In this document: in pieces, positions 47,306 through 56,463 of the stretch
Numbering within the stretch: the first letter of the stretch is position 1
How the letters are laid out: each line of letters opens with the position of its first letter
Origin: JAGNNV01 sp031412915
GTDB taxonomy: Bacteria > Acidobacteriota > Vicinamibacteria > Fen-336 > JAGNNV01
Assembly (NCBI GenBank): GCA_031412915.1
Contig: JANODX010000045.1
Span: forward strand, 1-64,000
Length of the DNA stretch: 64,000 bases
Direction: 5' to 3'
Translations under genes and position numbers: made by a program
Notes under the pieces: model-generated
What the model was told of the DNA's origin: nothing
What the model saw: the letters and a program-made list of their open reading frames with translations, nothing else
Databases searched by the model: none

Positions 47306-47571
47306 CGGAGGGCGCGAGGGGGGCCGGGCCGTCTCTGGCCCCCCTCGCCTAAGGAACAACGCGCTTGAAGCTGGAGCCGGACACGGGCCCTAACGCACCA
47401 CGCGAGGTTTCGCGCGCCGCCTGGGGCGGCGGGCAAAGAATCACACCACTGAGATCAGCAAGGCACGTGACCGATCAGGGCCAGCTTTATATAGGTGCGC
47501 GTTCTCGGATCACGAACGCCTCGACCCCATCTACCGACCACGCGGCCGCGATTTCAACACATCAGCCGCCG

Positions 47572-47605
47572 CCGTGGCTTCAAGACAACGGCTCGCGAAG
47601 CGAGC
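47572..47605. repeat. 34-bp hairpin repeat, copy B
   Basis: A CCGTGGC half followed by GCTCGC-GAA-GCGAGC. It differs from copy C mainly in the seven bases between the halves. Confidence 0.7.
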
Positions 47606-47799
47606 GCTCCTGCTTGATCGTTCCGTGCGGAGGCGCGCAGGCGACGAGGACCTCTACTAACCCCACACTCCATTTCTCGCGAATCCTCTGGTTGGTCCAG
47701 TTGGAATGGGTGGCTGGAACCGCCTGGAATACGCACGGGCTTTATTCACAACCCTTGGACGGGTGACTCCCCGTTCAGTTCATTAGTTTCACGAATAAT

Positions 47800-47834
47800 C
47801 CGTGGCCTTGACGACAACGGCTCGCGAAGCGAGC
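47800..47834. repeat. 35-bp hairpin repeat, copy C
   Basis: A CCGTGGC half followed by GCTCGC-GAA-GCGAGC, 228 bp from copy B and in the same orientation. Confidence 0.7.
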
Positions 47835-47905
47835 CTGTCCTCATCGTCAGGTTCCGCGGTTGCTTCTGTCTCCATTTTCTCTCTTCCACTCCATTGGAAC
47901 CCCAC

Positions 47906-48211
47906 CTAGGGCAGGTGACTTTCTTGGCACTTCAGCGACGCTTCGGGATCGCGCCACAGAATCCCTACGTCGCCACGGCGAAGTGCCGCCTTGATAGCGT
48001 TCTGACCGCAGACGGGGCAGCGCGCGGATCTCCAAAGTACAAACTCGGCGAGCGCAAGCAACAGTACCCCTCCGACAAGGCCCGCTGCAGCCATCCCTTC
48101 CGACTGCCCACCTCGCGCCAGGCTCAGACCGAACAGGCTGACGGCTACCCCGACGAATCGAAAAGGCCAAAGAAGGGTGAGACTTCGCGTCCGTCCCATG
48201 TGGTCGCTCAC
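47906..48211 (-). CDS. Candidate immunity protein of orphan tip 1: two-TM protein with zinc-type Cys
   Basis: The product has 101 residues. The GTG at 48211 overlaps the TGA of the orphan Rhs tip (GTGA), the same arrangement as main rhs and its partner. Two hydrophobic helices (about 13-32 and 40-60) are followed by a cytoplasmic 'CPVCG' and a later Cys (C95). A TTG nine nt upstream is an alternative start. No family was recognised. The immunity role is inferred from the coupled position. Confidence 0.6.
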   Translation of the reverse strand: MSDHMGRTRSLTLLWPFRFVGVAVSLFGLSLARGGQSEGMAAAGLVGGVLLLALAEFVLWRSARCPVCGQNAIKAALRRGDVGILWRDPEASLKCQESHLP

Positions 48212-49110
48212 GGATGACAACCCGAGATGGCGGAGCGCACTAAGTGCCCGCCGGCTTCAATCGCGGACCCCGCAACGATCACGCCCCCGATGAACAGAGT
48301 GGCACGGGTGGAGATCTGGCCGACGGAGGCTGAAATGGTCCCCGACAAGAGGCTTGCACCTGCCCTGCCCAAGAGGTTCTGCCGGGCGCTGTGCAAGACG
48401 TTGAAGCCCGCTACTGGGGTTCCGATTGTTGCGGAGGCTCCGAAGGCATAACCCAGCGGACCTCGCATGTTGATCGAGACGTTCGAGGAAAACCGCGAGG
48501 CCAGAGACTGACAGGGACCGAAGGTTGGCGGACGATTCGCGATTTCAGTGGCCTTGGCGGTGACGATGTCTTCCGCTACTTCCTTTGCAAGGTCCTTGAC
48601 TCCCGTTGGAATCTCCCCGTCGTCGCAACCCGCGGCCGCGAATCCCTGCCCGCACCCACCCGGTACAGGTGGCTCGTAACACCCGCCACTCGGATCCGCC
48701 GGATCACAGGTTGGATCGTCACCCGGCTGCTGACAACGGGGCTGGCTCTGATCCTCGCTGCAAAGCGTGGGGCGCTGGCGATTGGGACGCCTTGGCGCGG
48801 GGTAGTTGTGGTTGTTGAGGTAATTCCAGAACGACATGAAATCGCCCTGGCCGTCGTCAGGGTAATCGGCATCGACGTTCACGCACTCGGTCGCCGTGAA
48901 CGTCGTCCCATCGGGGAGGACCACCTCGCATTCCAGGCCCGACGGATCTATCCCGTTTACAGGGTCGCCGCCAGCGTACCGATAGCTGTTCCGATCCGCG
49001 CCGATGGGATCCGGACTGAGGAACACCCCGAGCGCGGAGTCGTAGTACCGAGCATGTAGGTAAATGTTCGCTAAATCCGGTCCCGGCGAGGCATCCCATA
49101 GGCCTACGGC
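48208..49110 (-). pseudogene. Orphan Rhs C-terminal tip 1 (no own start)
   Basis: The core end 'GPDLANIYLHARYYD' with 'LGVFLSPDPIGADRNSYRY' is followed by a Cys/Pro-rich spacer and a C-terminal domain (about 110 residues) with 'GLGYAF'-like Gly-rich hydrophobic segments ('LSGTISASVGQISTRATLFI'). This suggests a membrane-active or pore-type effector. The open frame continues upstream into the DUF2442 gene without a credible start. The unit looks like a silent cassette that would need recombination into the main rhs gene. Confidence 0.75.
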
Positions 49111-49111
49111 G

Positions 49112-49435
49112 TCAGTCAAGGGAAAGGACGTGGTCGATGTCCGTTCGGCGAGCACGGATGGGCCCGGTCCAGTCCGGCACGCCGAGGAGAGCCAGCACCG
49201 AGAGATCTTCGTCGAGCGCGGGCCAGTGGATCTCTTCGCCGCCATCGACGAGCTGGTAGTTGCGCCGATCGACATCGGAGGCGTTCATCTTCGAGAGCCA
49301 GTCGAGGGGCACTGAGATTCCGCGGCCGTCTTCAAGCTGGAGCACGATCGCGGTCGCGCTGAAATCGACCAAGGCGCAGCGCGGCTCAGTGCTGATCAAA
49401 GAAGCTACGCCAGCGTTCGAGGAATTGGTCTGCAT
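49112..49435 (-). CDS. DUF2442 domain protein (copy 2, extended by stop loss)
   Basis: The product has 107 residues from the ATG at 49435 and is highly similar to copy 1 at 41537-41806, including the DNA. The TGA that ends copy 1 after 'LLGLPD' is TGG here, so 21 foreign residues are added before the next stop. The DUF2442 core is complete. Its DUF4160 partner is reduced to a tail. Confidence 0.8.
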   Translation of the reverse strand: MQTNSSNAGVASLISTEPRCALVDFSATAIVLQLEDGRGISVPLDWLSKMNASDVDRRNYQLVDGGEEIHWPALDEDLSVLALLGVPDWTGPIRARRTDIDHVLSLD

Positions 49436-49439
49436 GCTC
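49386..49439 (-). pseudogene. Truncated DUF4160 remnant (last 18 codons)
   Basis: In the frame overlapping the DUF2442 start, 'EHADQFLERWRSFFDQH' plus stop equals the C-terminus of the intact DUF4160 protein at 41.8 kb. The rest of the gene is missing, cut 3 bases from the stop of the lipoprotein gene. Confidence 0.75.
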
Positions 49440-49441
49440 TT

Positions 49442-50272
49442 TCAGAGCGGGCCGCCGCCGCGACACTCACACTCGAACATGCGGGTCTCAACCAACTCTG
49501 GACAGTCCTTCGGCACCAGCCAAGTTCGAGTCTTGTTGGAAACGATAAGTACGAAATGCCCAAAGCCGAGGGCGAAGCTCCCGTTGTCAGCAATCGATGC
49601 GGGAAATGGGAGAGTCCGGTCAAGTGCGGCGAGCGGCTCAATTCGCCGTTCCGACACCAGCCTGAAGATGCCGTTCTTGGTCGTGAAGGTTAGGTCTCCC
49701 TGTGACGTAGTGACACCGACGACCGGCATACCCTGGGTTTCAATACGAGATGGCCCCGCCTTCAGATTCGACGCGTCGAACAGGAGGATCGCTCCTCTCT
49801 CCTCCACAGTGAGCGCCGGGCCGACCAAGACGGCAATGCTTTTCTTCAGACGGAACAAAGCTCGCGACGGTTCTTTCAACAGGAGCGTCTCTTTTCCGTC
49901 GGGTTCCACCAGCCACAGCGAGCCCCCAAACTCACCGTGATCGATTGCTATGAGCCAGGATGAACCGACTTGAAGCGAGGTTCGGCGACCGCGTTCTCCA
50001 CGGGGAGTGGCGGGCTCGCCAAGGCCGACTGCGCCTCTGAGATCTCGGGCTGGCAGATTCTCGATGCGCAGCTCTCCATCTACAAACTGCACAGCTAGGT
50101 CTGGCCGACCCGCCACACAGTTCCATTCATCGATCGTTGGTTGCCTGCTGAATTTGACCCAACCTGCGGGCAGACGAATGTCGAGACTCTCACCGCTTGG
50201 ATACTCGCCGCCGCTGATCGTGGCGGTGTTGCAGGCCAATGTCAGGATGGCGGCCAGGATACGGATCCTCAC
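49442..50272 (-). CDS. Predicted lipoprotein, candidate immunity protein of the main Rhs
   Basis: The product has 276 residues. The GTG at 50272 overlaps the rhs TGA (GTGA), so translation is coupled. A short signal sequence ends in a lipobox-like 'LTLAC' (Cys14). The rest is beta-rich with 'GGSLWLVEPDGKETLLL' and 'GDLTFTTKNGIFRLVSE', resembling a small propeller or sandwich. 'FECECRGGGPL' ends it. No family was recognised. A periplasmic location would fit a toxin acting in the periplasm. Confidence 0.65.
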   Translation of the reverse strand: MRIRILAAILTLACNTATISGGEYPSGESLDIRLPAGWVKFSRQPTIDEWNCVAGRPDLAVQFVDGELRIENLPARDLRGAVGLGEPATPRGERGRRTSLQVGSSWLIAIDHGEFGGSLWLVEPDGKETLLLKEPSRALFRLKKSIAVLVGPALTVEERGAILLFDASNLKAGPSRIETQGMPVVGVTTSQGDLTFTTKNGIFRLVSERRIEPLAALDRTLPFPASIADNGSFALGFGHFVLIVSNKTRTWLVPKDCPELVETRMFECECRGGGPL

Positions 50273-53200
50273 GGTTTTGCACAGCCTGGGGTCAGGCAAA
50301 GATTCACGTAGGTATTTGATTGGTGGTCCCACCTGACGGGGTTCCCTTGATAGTTGACAATGTATTGATCCCATGGCCGATAGATTGCATCGTATCCACT
50401 CAGCCCTGGCTCACCATAGGGTCCCACGTGAGTATGACCCACGCCGTAGAGGGTGCTTCCGCTGGGACAACCTAGTGGAGTACAGAAAGACTCTGATCTG
50501 TTCGTGGAAAATTTTGTGACGTTGAAGGCATTGCCCGTCTTGCAGACGCTGAAGCAGAATTCAGAGTTGGTTTTCTGGGAAACGGGGTTCACCTTGATCA
50601 GGGCGTCCCTGGCAAGCGCATCTGCCTTGTTCAGCGGCTTCGGTGTTGAAGCTGGATTGGGCGCCGGTGTAGAGGCAGGCGTGGGACTCGGTGTGGCCGC
50701 GGGAGTTGGCGCGCGTGCGGGGATGTCTCCCGAACACTGGCCCATGGTGCCATCCGCTTGAATACAAAGGCCTTTCTCTGCCTCCCTTTCCCTCTGTTCC
50801 TGATCTTTGCTTCGCCGGTCATCGGCGCCGTCTCCGAGGCCCTCGATTTGGTCGTAGCCGGAGGTGTCGCCGCCTGCGTAGACGGTGACTTCGTCCGTGC
50901 AATTAATCGGACCGCTGTACGTGCAATCCAACCCCGTCGGATCGCTGAAGTTGGCGGGGTTGCCGCGCGCATAGCGATACGTGTTCCGGTCGGCACCCGC
51001 CGGATCCGGGCTCAAGAAGACCCCAAGCATGGGATCGTAGTACCGAGCATGTAGGTACGTGAGCCCCGTCTCCGAATCCGTTCTCTGGCCGATGTAGCCG
51101 AGTTTCTCCGTGTGCGTGCCCGTCTGCCCCAGCAGTTCGCCGTAGCTTCGATAACTCCGCCTCAGAACCTGCACGCCGGCGCTGGTGGTCGTCGCGTTGA
51201 TCGACCCCAGCCGGTCCGTGTGCAGCCAGTACTTCGTCGTTCCCACCTTCTTCGCGATCACTCCAAACCCCGCGTTGAAGTACTTCGTCACCGTCGTCCC
51301 GTTGATCTCGTAGTCGTCTCCGAAGGGGTACTTCGCGACCACAGCCCCCGCCGTCTTCTTGATCCGGTCGCCATCCGGGCCATAGTTGAACGTCGTGGTG
51401 TTGCCGCCCATTACCACCTGGGTGATCAGGTTGTCGGCATTCCAGCTGAGCGTCCGGCCTCCGCCGGTTTGCAGGTTGCCGTTGGCGTCATATGCGGTGT
51501 AGGTGTTGCTCCCCGCCGCCGTCACCGCGTGCGGCCTCGAACTCCCGTACGTGTAGTTCCCGATCCGTGAGTTGGTCTGGATCCGCCCGAGCGAGTCGTA
51601 GGTCCACGTCTGGTTGTTCGCGGGCGCCCCCGTGTTCGTCGAGGAGATCAGCCGATTCATTTCGTCGTAGGCGTACGTCCAGCCTTCCGTGCCGAATGGG
51701 CTCGTCACCGCCGTCGCCATTCCCGCATCATTCAAGGTATAGCTCAGGTTCTGGAGGGTCAGAGACGGAGTGGTTGTCCCGATCGTCTTCAGCCAAAAAC
51801 GATTCGCATCGTACGTCTTCGTGGTCGTGGTTCCGTTGGCGTTCGTCTGCACCAGGGGCGCTCCCATCGCATTGTAGGTGACGCTGGTGAGAATCCCCGG
51901 AATGCTGCTGAGCCGTCCCGCCTGGTCGTACCCGAGGTTCGTACCCGTGCTTCCAAAGCGGCCGATGATGTCGCCGTCCGGATACTGCATACCGCGCAAA
52001 TAACCCGCGGTGTCGTAGTTCCTCTGCACCGTGTAGTTCGTGCCGTCGAGCGTCCTCGTCTGCTTCACCACCCGACCCAGAGCGTCGTAGTCGAATTGCA
52101 GTGTGCCGTTCCCCAGGCTCGACGCCACCGTGGTTGGCCTTCCCGTATTGAAGTACCCGCTCCTGGCCTGGGAATACGTCGTGGTCACCGTTTCCGTCGG
52201 ATTGGCTTTCGTGGAGATCCGGCCAATGCTGTCGTAGGTCAACGTCGTCGTCTGGCCCTTCGCGTCCGTCTGGGTGACCACGCGGCTTGCGTCGTCGTAG
52301 CTGTAGGTCCAAAGCCCCGCGTCCGGATCGTTTTTCGTCAGGTTCCTCCCCAGGCTGTCGTACGTGTAGCTCCAGGGGTTGCTCAAGGGATCCACCAGGC
52401 TCGTCATCCTCCCCAAAATATCGTAGTTCCTCGTGGTCACGAGATTCCCGTGGAGGGCGGTGTATTTCTCCTCTTTCGTCACCCTTCCGAACACGTCGAA
52501 CTTCGTGGTGCTGGATTGGGTCAACTCGTTCGTTTGCGCGGTCTGGAAAAGGCCCTCCGCGGAGAGGCCTGGATAACTCACGGAGCGGGTCCGGCCATCG
52601 GGAAGTGTCGTGACTGTCGATCGGTCGAAACCGTCATAGCCGAAGTAGGTAATCTTCGCCGTCGCAGTCGCGTAGTAGGGGGCGGTCTGGGCATCCAGGC
52701 CGCCCCGGGCGTTGAACTGCACGTCCGTCACTATGCTCTGGTTTGCGCTCGGTCCGCGCTTCATGGTCCGGTACGTTCGCCCCCAGCCGTCGAAATACGC
52801 CTCCGTCCAGTCGTTCGTTCCATCCGGGCCCGGCGTTTCCACCCTTGCCTTCTGCGTCGCCGGGTTTCCAAGGTTCAGGTAGCTCCGCGTCTCGAACGCT
52901 CCCAGCGGCGCCGTGGCTCCCGTGGCCCGACAGAGTTGGTCGTAGGTCAACGTCGTCACCTGCCCGTTCGGGTCGGTCGTGGTGAGCGGAGCCGCGCAGA
53001 GGTAGTCCCAGGTGGTCGACGTGTTCTCACTCGCCGCATTCGTGGCCGTGATCGGGAAAACGTGATACGTCGCGTCGTAGGTCGACGATACCGTCCTGTT
53101 GGTCGGATCCGTGGACGAGGTGATGTTTCCGTAGCCGTCGTAGGCCGCGGTACTGGAAACGTAGCGATTTCCAACGTTCAGCCAGGCTTCCGTCTTCGTC

Positions 53201-56200
53201 GCGTCGCCCTTCGTGGGAAGCTGGTTCCAGGCGGTGTTTCCGTCGCGGATGATGCGAGCCTCCGCCAGGAGCGGTCCTGACGCTCCGATCCCCGAATAGG
53301 TGGACACCTTGCCGGGCAGGCCCACGATGTATGGATAGTTGTACGTGTAGTTCGTTGTCGTCGTGGTTTCATCCCCGGTGAGATCGAAATCGCCGTGGTT
53401 GATCGCCTGGACTTGATTCCCGTAGCTGTCATAGGCGTACTCCGTCTTCGTCCGCTTGCCATCCGCGCACGACGGCCACGACGCGCAGTCGTAGGAGAGA
53501 CCCGTGTATTGATAGTTCCAGGTGGCCGAGAGTAGTTTCGTCCGCCGGGCGGAAGCCCCGGTGGTTTCCGTCGTCAAGTACTCGTGTCTCGTCTTGTTCA
53601 GGATCTTGCTCTGGCCATCGTAGCGGGCCACTTCCTCCAGGCTTCCCGCCGCGGCGGCGTCGATCCGGAACTTCCGAACGACGACCGGGGACACCTGCTC
53701 GTCGAACAGCTTCGGCAAAGCCTCGGTCACCGTCTGGAAACCGAAGAACTTCCGTTCCGCGTCGTTCTGGGTTCCTGTCTGGTAGACAAATGTGGTCACC
53801 GCCGCAGTCGGCTGGCTCGCCGTAGGGTGCCCGTCACTCGCGGTAATCGAGGCGACGATGTACTTCGCGGGCAGACCGGCCGCTGAACCCGTCAAATGCT
53901 GGGTGGTGGTGGTGTAGGCGAGCGTGGCCGTCCCGCCGATTCCGTTCGCTGAGTGGGTCAGGAGGTCGGCCTTGACGTCCTTTGTTCCGGCGTAGATGAC
54001 CCCGCCCGTGGATTCGCACAGAAGGTCCATCTTCCCGTCGCCATTGAAGTCTGCCGCGCTCAACGTGCCCCCGCAGAATCCACCCCGCCAGGTCTGGGCC
54101 GGGCCAAACGCCAGGCCATTCCACCGCCGCACTTCGATGTCGTTTGCCGGGGTTCCGGGGTTGTTGCAAATCCATTCCGCCGCGCCATCGCCGTCGAGAT
54201 CCGCGGCGAGACGTTGACCGCTGACGCAATAGGGGGCGGGAACCGGCGCTTCAAGAACTGTGAAACGGCGGCCCGTGTGCAGGCCCGCCCTGAGATTGTT
54301 CGCGCAGGCCGCATCGGTTGCGCCGTCCCCATTCCAGTCGCCAAAGCTGTATTCATTCGGCGAACAGAAGCCGGTCAGAGCGATGGTGTCGTAGAAGAAG
54401 AAACTTCCTGCGGAGAGGAAGGTGAGGACGTCGCCGCTATACGTGTCCGTGCAAGACCAGTCATCCCGCCCATCTCCGTTGAAGTCCGCTTGTCCCTGCG
54501 CGGCCATGTTGCCGTAGGGCTGCTGACAGCCCAGCGTGCTGAACACGCTGGAGCTGAAGCTCGTGCCTGTCGACAGGCCAACGAACTGATTCTGCGGCTC
54601 CTCGCCTGGGATGTAGCAGGAAATATCCAGCTTGCCGTCGCTGTTGTAGTCGGCCACTTTGCCCAGCCTCGCGCCGTTCGTCCGGCACTCGTAGTAATAG
54701 CCGAAGTAATCGTACCCGCCGATATGGCCCCAGTAGGAGATCGCTCCAAAGTCGATGCCGTCGGACAAGCCGACGTAGGCATTTCCATTCCAGCTATCGA
54801 AGAAGACAATGTCGTCTCTTCCATCGTTGTTGAAGTCGCCCACACCGCGGATGAAGTCGCCCCAGCCGGCCCAGATAGTCGGATTCAGGAAACCGGTCGC
54901 CGTCGCCAAAGAAACGGATACTGTGCCATTGGCGTCGCGACACACCGAGTCTTTCCGTCCGTCGCCGTTGAAGTCCCCGAAAAAACGTGGCTCGGCGCCG
55001 CAACTCGCGCTATAGCCGTTAACCAGGGATCCGGAAAGGCGAACGTCGCTCAACTGCTCGCCGTCACCCAAGATGTAGCCAACGACATTCATCGGGTAGG
55101 TCGTTGGAACCACGTGGGTGGCCTTCGGCACACCGTTCACAATGAGCACGACTCCGGTGGTGGCTACCTGTAGACGCACAACCTGGCCAGCGGAGACCGG
55201 GTACGGGCCCGCGACAATCACGCCACCGGCCAGCAGGGACACCTCGCTGCTTGGCCAGACGTACACGCCATACTGGCCGAAGTAGAGAACCCGGTTGGCC
55301 CCCGGTGTATACGTGAAATCCAGGTAACCGGAGCCACTCGAGAGCGCTCGGCTTCCCGAGGCATACTTGTATTGATCTGGTTGCGAGAGGGACTGCAGCG
55401 TGTTGCCGGAGCCCACGGTAGTGGTGTTGTGCTGGTAGATCCAGACGACATTCTCCAGAGCGGTCACCGCGGGAGGGCCGGCGTTGCTCAACTGCACGTC
55501 GCCGGTGAACGAGGCGATCGCGACGTCGGCCACATATGCGAAGCTCTGCGCGGGGAGCGCGGTACCCGAGGTAGTGTTGCCCGAGCCGTCAACGACCGCA
55601 TCCTTCCCGTATGTCTGGACCGACGTAAGCAGCGACTTCCCGGTCGCCGCACTTGTCGTATAGGAGACCTTGTAAGCCCGGATTTTCGTCCCACCCGACA
55701 GACGGACCACAACGCTCTTCAGGCGCTCGCCGAGCCGGGCAACGTCGTGGATTGCGCCGCGTGTGAGCGGTCCGTCGGGGCGGACTTCGCGGAAGAACTC
55801 GATGGTAATGCCGTTGTAGGTCACCGAGGCGGGATAGGTGGCTCCATTCACGCCGTCCGCGTTGAGCGCCCAGTTGTAGTTGACGGTGTTGCCGTGAGTG
55901 TCGACCACCTTGCTTTGCCCCAAACGCAGCGAGTAGGTCGGGCTTGCTTCGAATGGGTAGGTCACGCTGTGGATAGGAGCGAACTCCGTCCTCGTTCCGT
56001 CCTTTCCGTAAACCTCCCAGAGAGTGTCGCTGACCTTCTTCACCTTGAGGTAGCTTTCCTGGTGCGTGTAGTGGGTGCCGCCGGACGCACAACTCGGATA
56101 GCTCGACCCGGCCGGGCACGCGAGCAAGGTCTGGCCATCCAGAGTGAAAACGTCGCTTGAGTCAAACCGCGGGACGCCCCAGGCGTTGTTCACGCGCTCG

Positions 56201-56463
56201 ATGACGCTGAAGCCAGTGAGATTCCACCCCATGCCGGCGAAGCCGTTGCGCGCTTCGGAGGAGTATGAAAGTCCGAGCCTCGGCTCCAGGCCATGAAACG
56301 GTGGAACCTGGATGGCGAGCGATTCGCCCGCGGCACCCACAAAGTGGTTCACCCTTTGGGCGTTAGGTTCCGAGGCCCCGACCCGGGCTGACAGAGCGCC
56401 GAGCCCGAGGACGGCGGCGGCGAGCTTGGCCCTGCGGCCCCACGACAACCGAGATGCAGCCAT
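50269..56463 (-). CDS. Exported Rhs/SpvB-type polymorphic toxin with DUF4329/JAMM-like tip
   Basis: The product has 2064 residues. A signal peptide (1-30, with 'GRRAKLAAAVLG') is followed by an SpvB-like domain (about 35-330). Seven FG-GAP/VCBS repeats of the 'DFNGDGRKD' type lie at about 490-805. A long YD-repeat (RHS) region runs from about 1000 to 1790, ending with the core 'YLHARYYDPMLGVFLSPDP' at about 1800. The variable tip (about 1840-2064) has a Pro/Ala/Thr linker and a Cys-rich domain with H2010-T-H2012 and S2022-x2-D2025, a JAMM-like HxH...SxxD pattern. A ribosome-binding site GGAGGGAGG lies just upstream. Secretion is probably Sec-dependent with surface display. Confidence 0.93.
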   Translation of the reverse strand: MAASRLSWGRRAKLAAAVLGLGALSARVGASEPNAQRVNHFVGAAGESLAIQVPPFHGLEPRLGLSYSSEARNGFAGMGWNLTGFSVIERVNNAWGVPRFDSSDVFTLDGQTLLACPAGSSYPSCASGGTHYTHQESYLKVKKVSDTLWEVYGKDGTRTEFAPIHSVTYPFEASPTYSLRLGQSKVVDTHGNTVNYNWALNADGVNGATYPASVTYNGITIEFFREVRPDGPLTRGAIHDVARLGERLKSVVVRLSGGTKIRAYKVSYTTSAATGKSLLTSVQTYGKDAVVDGSGNTTSGTALPAQSFAYVADVAIASFTGDVQLSNAGPPAVTALENVVWIYQHNTTTVGSGNTLQSLSQPDQYKYASGSRALSSGSGYLDFTYTPGANRVLYFGQYGVYVWPSSEVSLLAGGVIVAGPYPVSAGQVVRLQVATTGVVLIVNGVPKATHVVPTTYPMNVVGYILGDGEQLSDVRLSGSLVNGYSASCGAEPRFFGDFNGDGRKDSVCRDANGTVSVSLATATGFLNPTIWAGWGDFIRGVGDFNNDGRDDIVFFDSWNGNAYVGLSDGIDFGAISYWGHIGGYDYFGYYYECRTNGARLGKVADYNSDGKLDISCYIPGEEPQNQFVGLSTGTSFSSSVFSTLGCQQPYGNMAAQGQADFNGDGRDDWSCTDTYSGDVLTFLSAGSFFFYDTIALTGFCSPNEYSFGDWNGDGATDAACANNLRAGLHTGRRFTVLEAPVPAPYCVSGQRLAADLDGDGAAEWICNNPGTPANDIEVRRWNGLAFGPAQTWRGGFCGGTLSAADFNGDGKMDLLCESTGGVIYAGTKDVKADLLTHSANGIGGTATLAYTTTTQHLTGSAAGLPAKYIVASITASDGHPTASQPTAAVTTFVYQTGTQNDAERKFFGFQTVTEALPKLFDEQVSPVVVRKFRIDAAAAGSLEEVARYDGQSKILNKTRHEYLTTETTGASARRTKLLSATWNYQYTGLSYDCASWPSCADGKRTKTEYAYDSYGNQVQAINHGDFDLTGDETTTTTNYTYNYPYIVGLPGKVSTYSGIGASGPLLAEARIIRDGNTAWNQLPTKGDATKTEAWLNVGNRYVSSTAAYDGYGNITSSTDPTNRTVSSTYDATYHVFPITATNAASENTSTTWDYLCAAPLTTTDPNGQVTTLTYDQLCRATGATAPLGAFETRSYLNLGNPATQKARVETPGPDGTNDWTEAYFDGWGRTYRTMKRGPSANQSIVTDVQFNARGGLDAQTAPYYATATAKITYFGYDGFDRSTVTTLPDGRTRSVSYPGLSAEGLFQTAQTNELTQSSTTKFDVFGRVTKEEKYTALHGNLVTTRNYDILGRMTSLVDPLSNPWSYTYDSLGRNLTKNDPDAGLWTYSYDDASRVVTQTDAKGQTTTLTYDSIGRISTKANPTETVTTTYSQARSGYFNTGRPTTVASSLGNGTLQFDYDALGRVVKQTRTLDGTNYTVQRNYDTAGYLRGMQYPDGDIIGRFGSTGTNLGYDQAGRLSSIPGILTSVTYNAMGAPLVQTNANGTTTTKTYDANRFWLKTIGTTTPSLTLQNLSYTLNDAGMATAVTSPFGTEGWTYAYDEMNRLISSTNTGAPANNQTWTYDSLGRIQTNSRIGNYTYGSSRPHAVTAAGSNTYTAYDANGNLQTGGGRTLSWNADNLITQVVMGGNTTTFNYGPDGDRIKKTAGAVVAKYPFGDDYEINGTTVTKYFNAGFGVIAKKVGTTKYWLHTDRLGSINATTTSAGVQVLRRSYRSYGELLGQTGTHTEKLGYIGQRTDSETGLTYLHARYYDPMLGVFLSPDPAGADRNTYRYARGNPANFSDPTGLDCTYSGPINCTDEVTVYAGGDTSGYDQIEGLGDGADDRRSKDQEQREREAEKGLCIQADGTMGQCSGDIPARAPTPAATPSPTPASTPAPNPASTPKPLNKADALARDALIKVNPVSQKTNSEFCFSVCKTGNAFNVTKFSTNRSESFCTPLGCPSGSTLYGVGHTHVGPYGEPGLSGYDAIYRPWDQYIVNYQGNPVRWDHQSNTYVNLCLTPGCAKP

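Larger units (their letters stand above)
47306..47905. other. 600-bp stretch without a supported gene, with two hairpin repeats
   Basis: No protein-like frame stands out on either strand. It contains hairpin repeat copies B (47572-47605) and C (47800-47834). The sequence around 47400 again alternates GC-rich stems and A/C-rich linkers, as at 42.2-42.8 kb. Confidence 0.5.

Noticed and set aside
47365..47766. 133-residue plus-strand frame in the gap after the DUF104 module
   Set aside because: There is no domain-like pattern or ribosome-binding site, and it crosses the hairpin repeat copy B.
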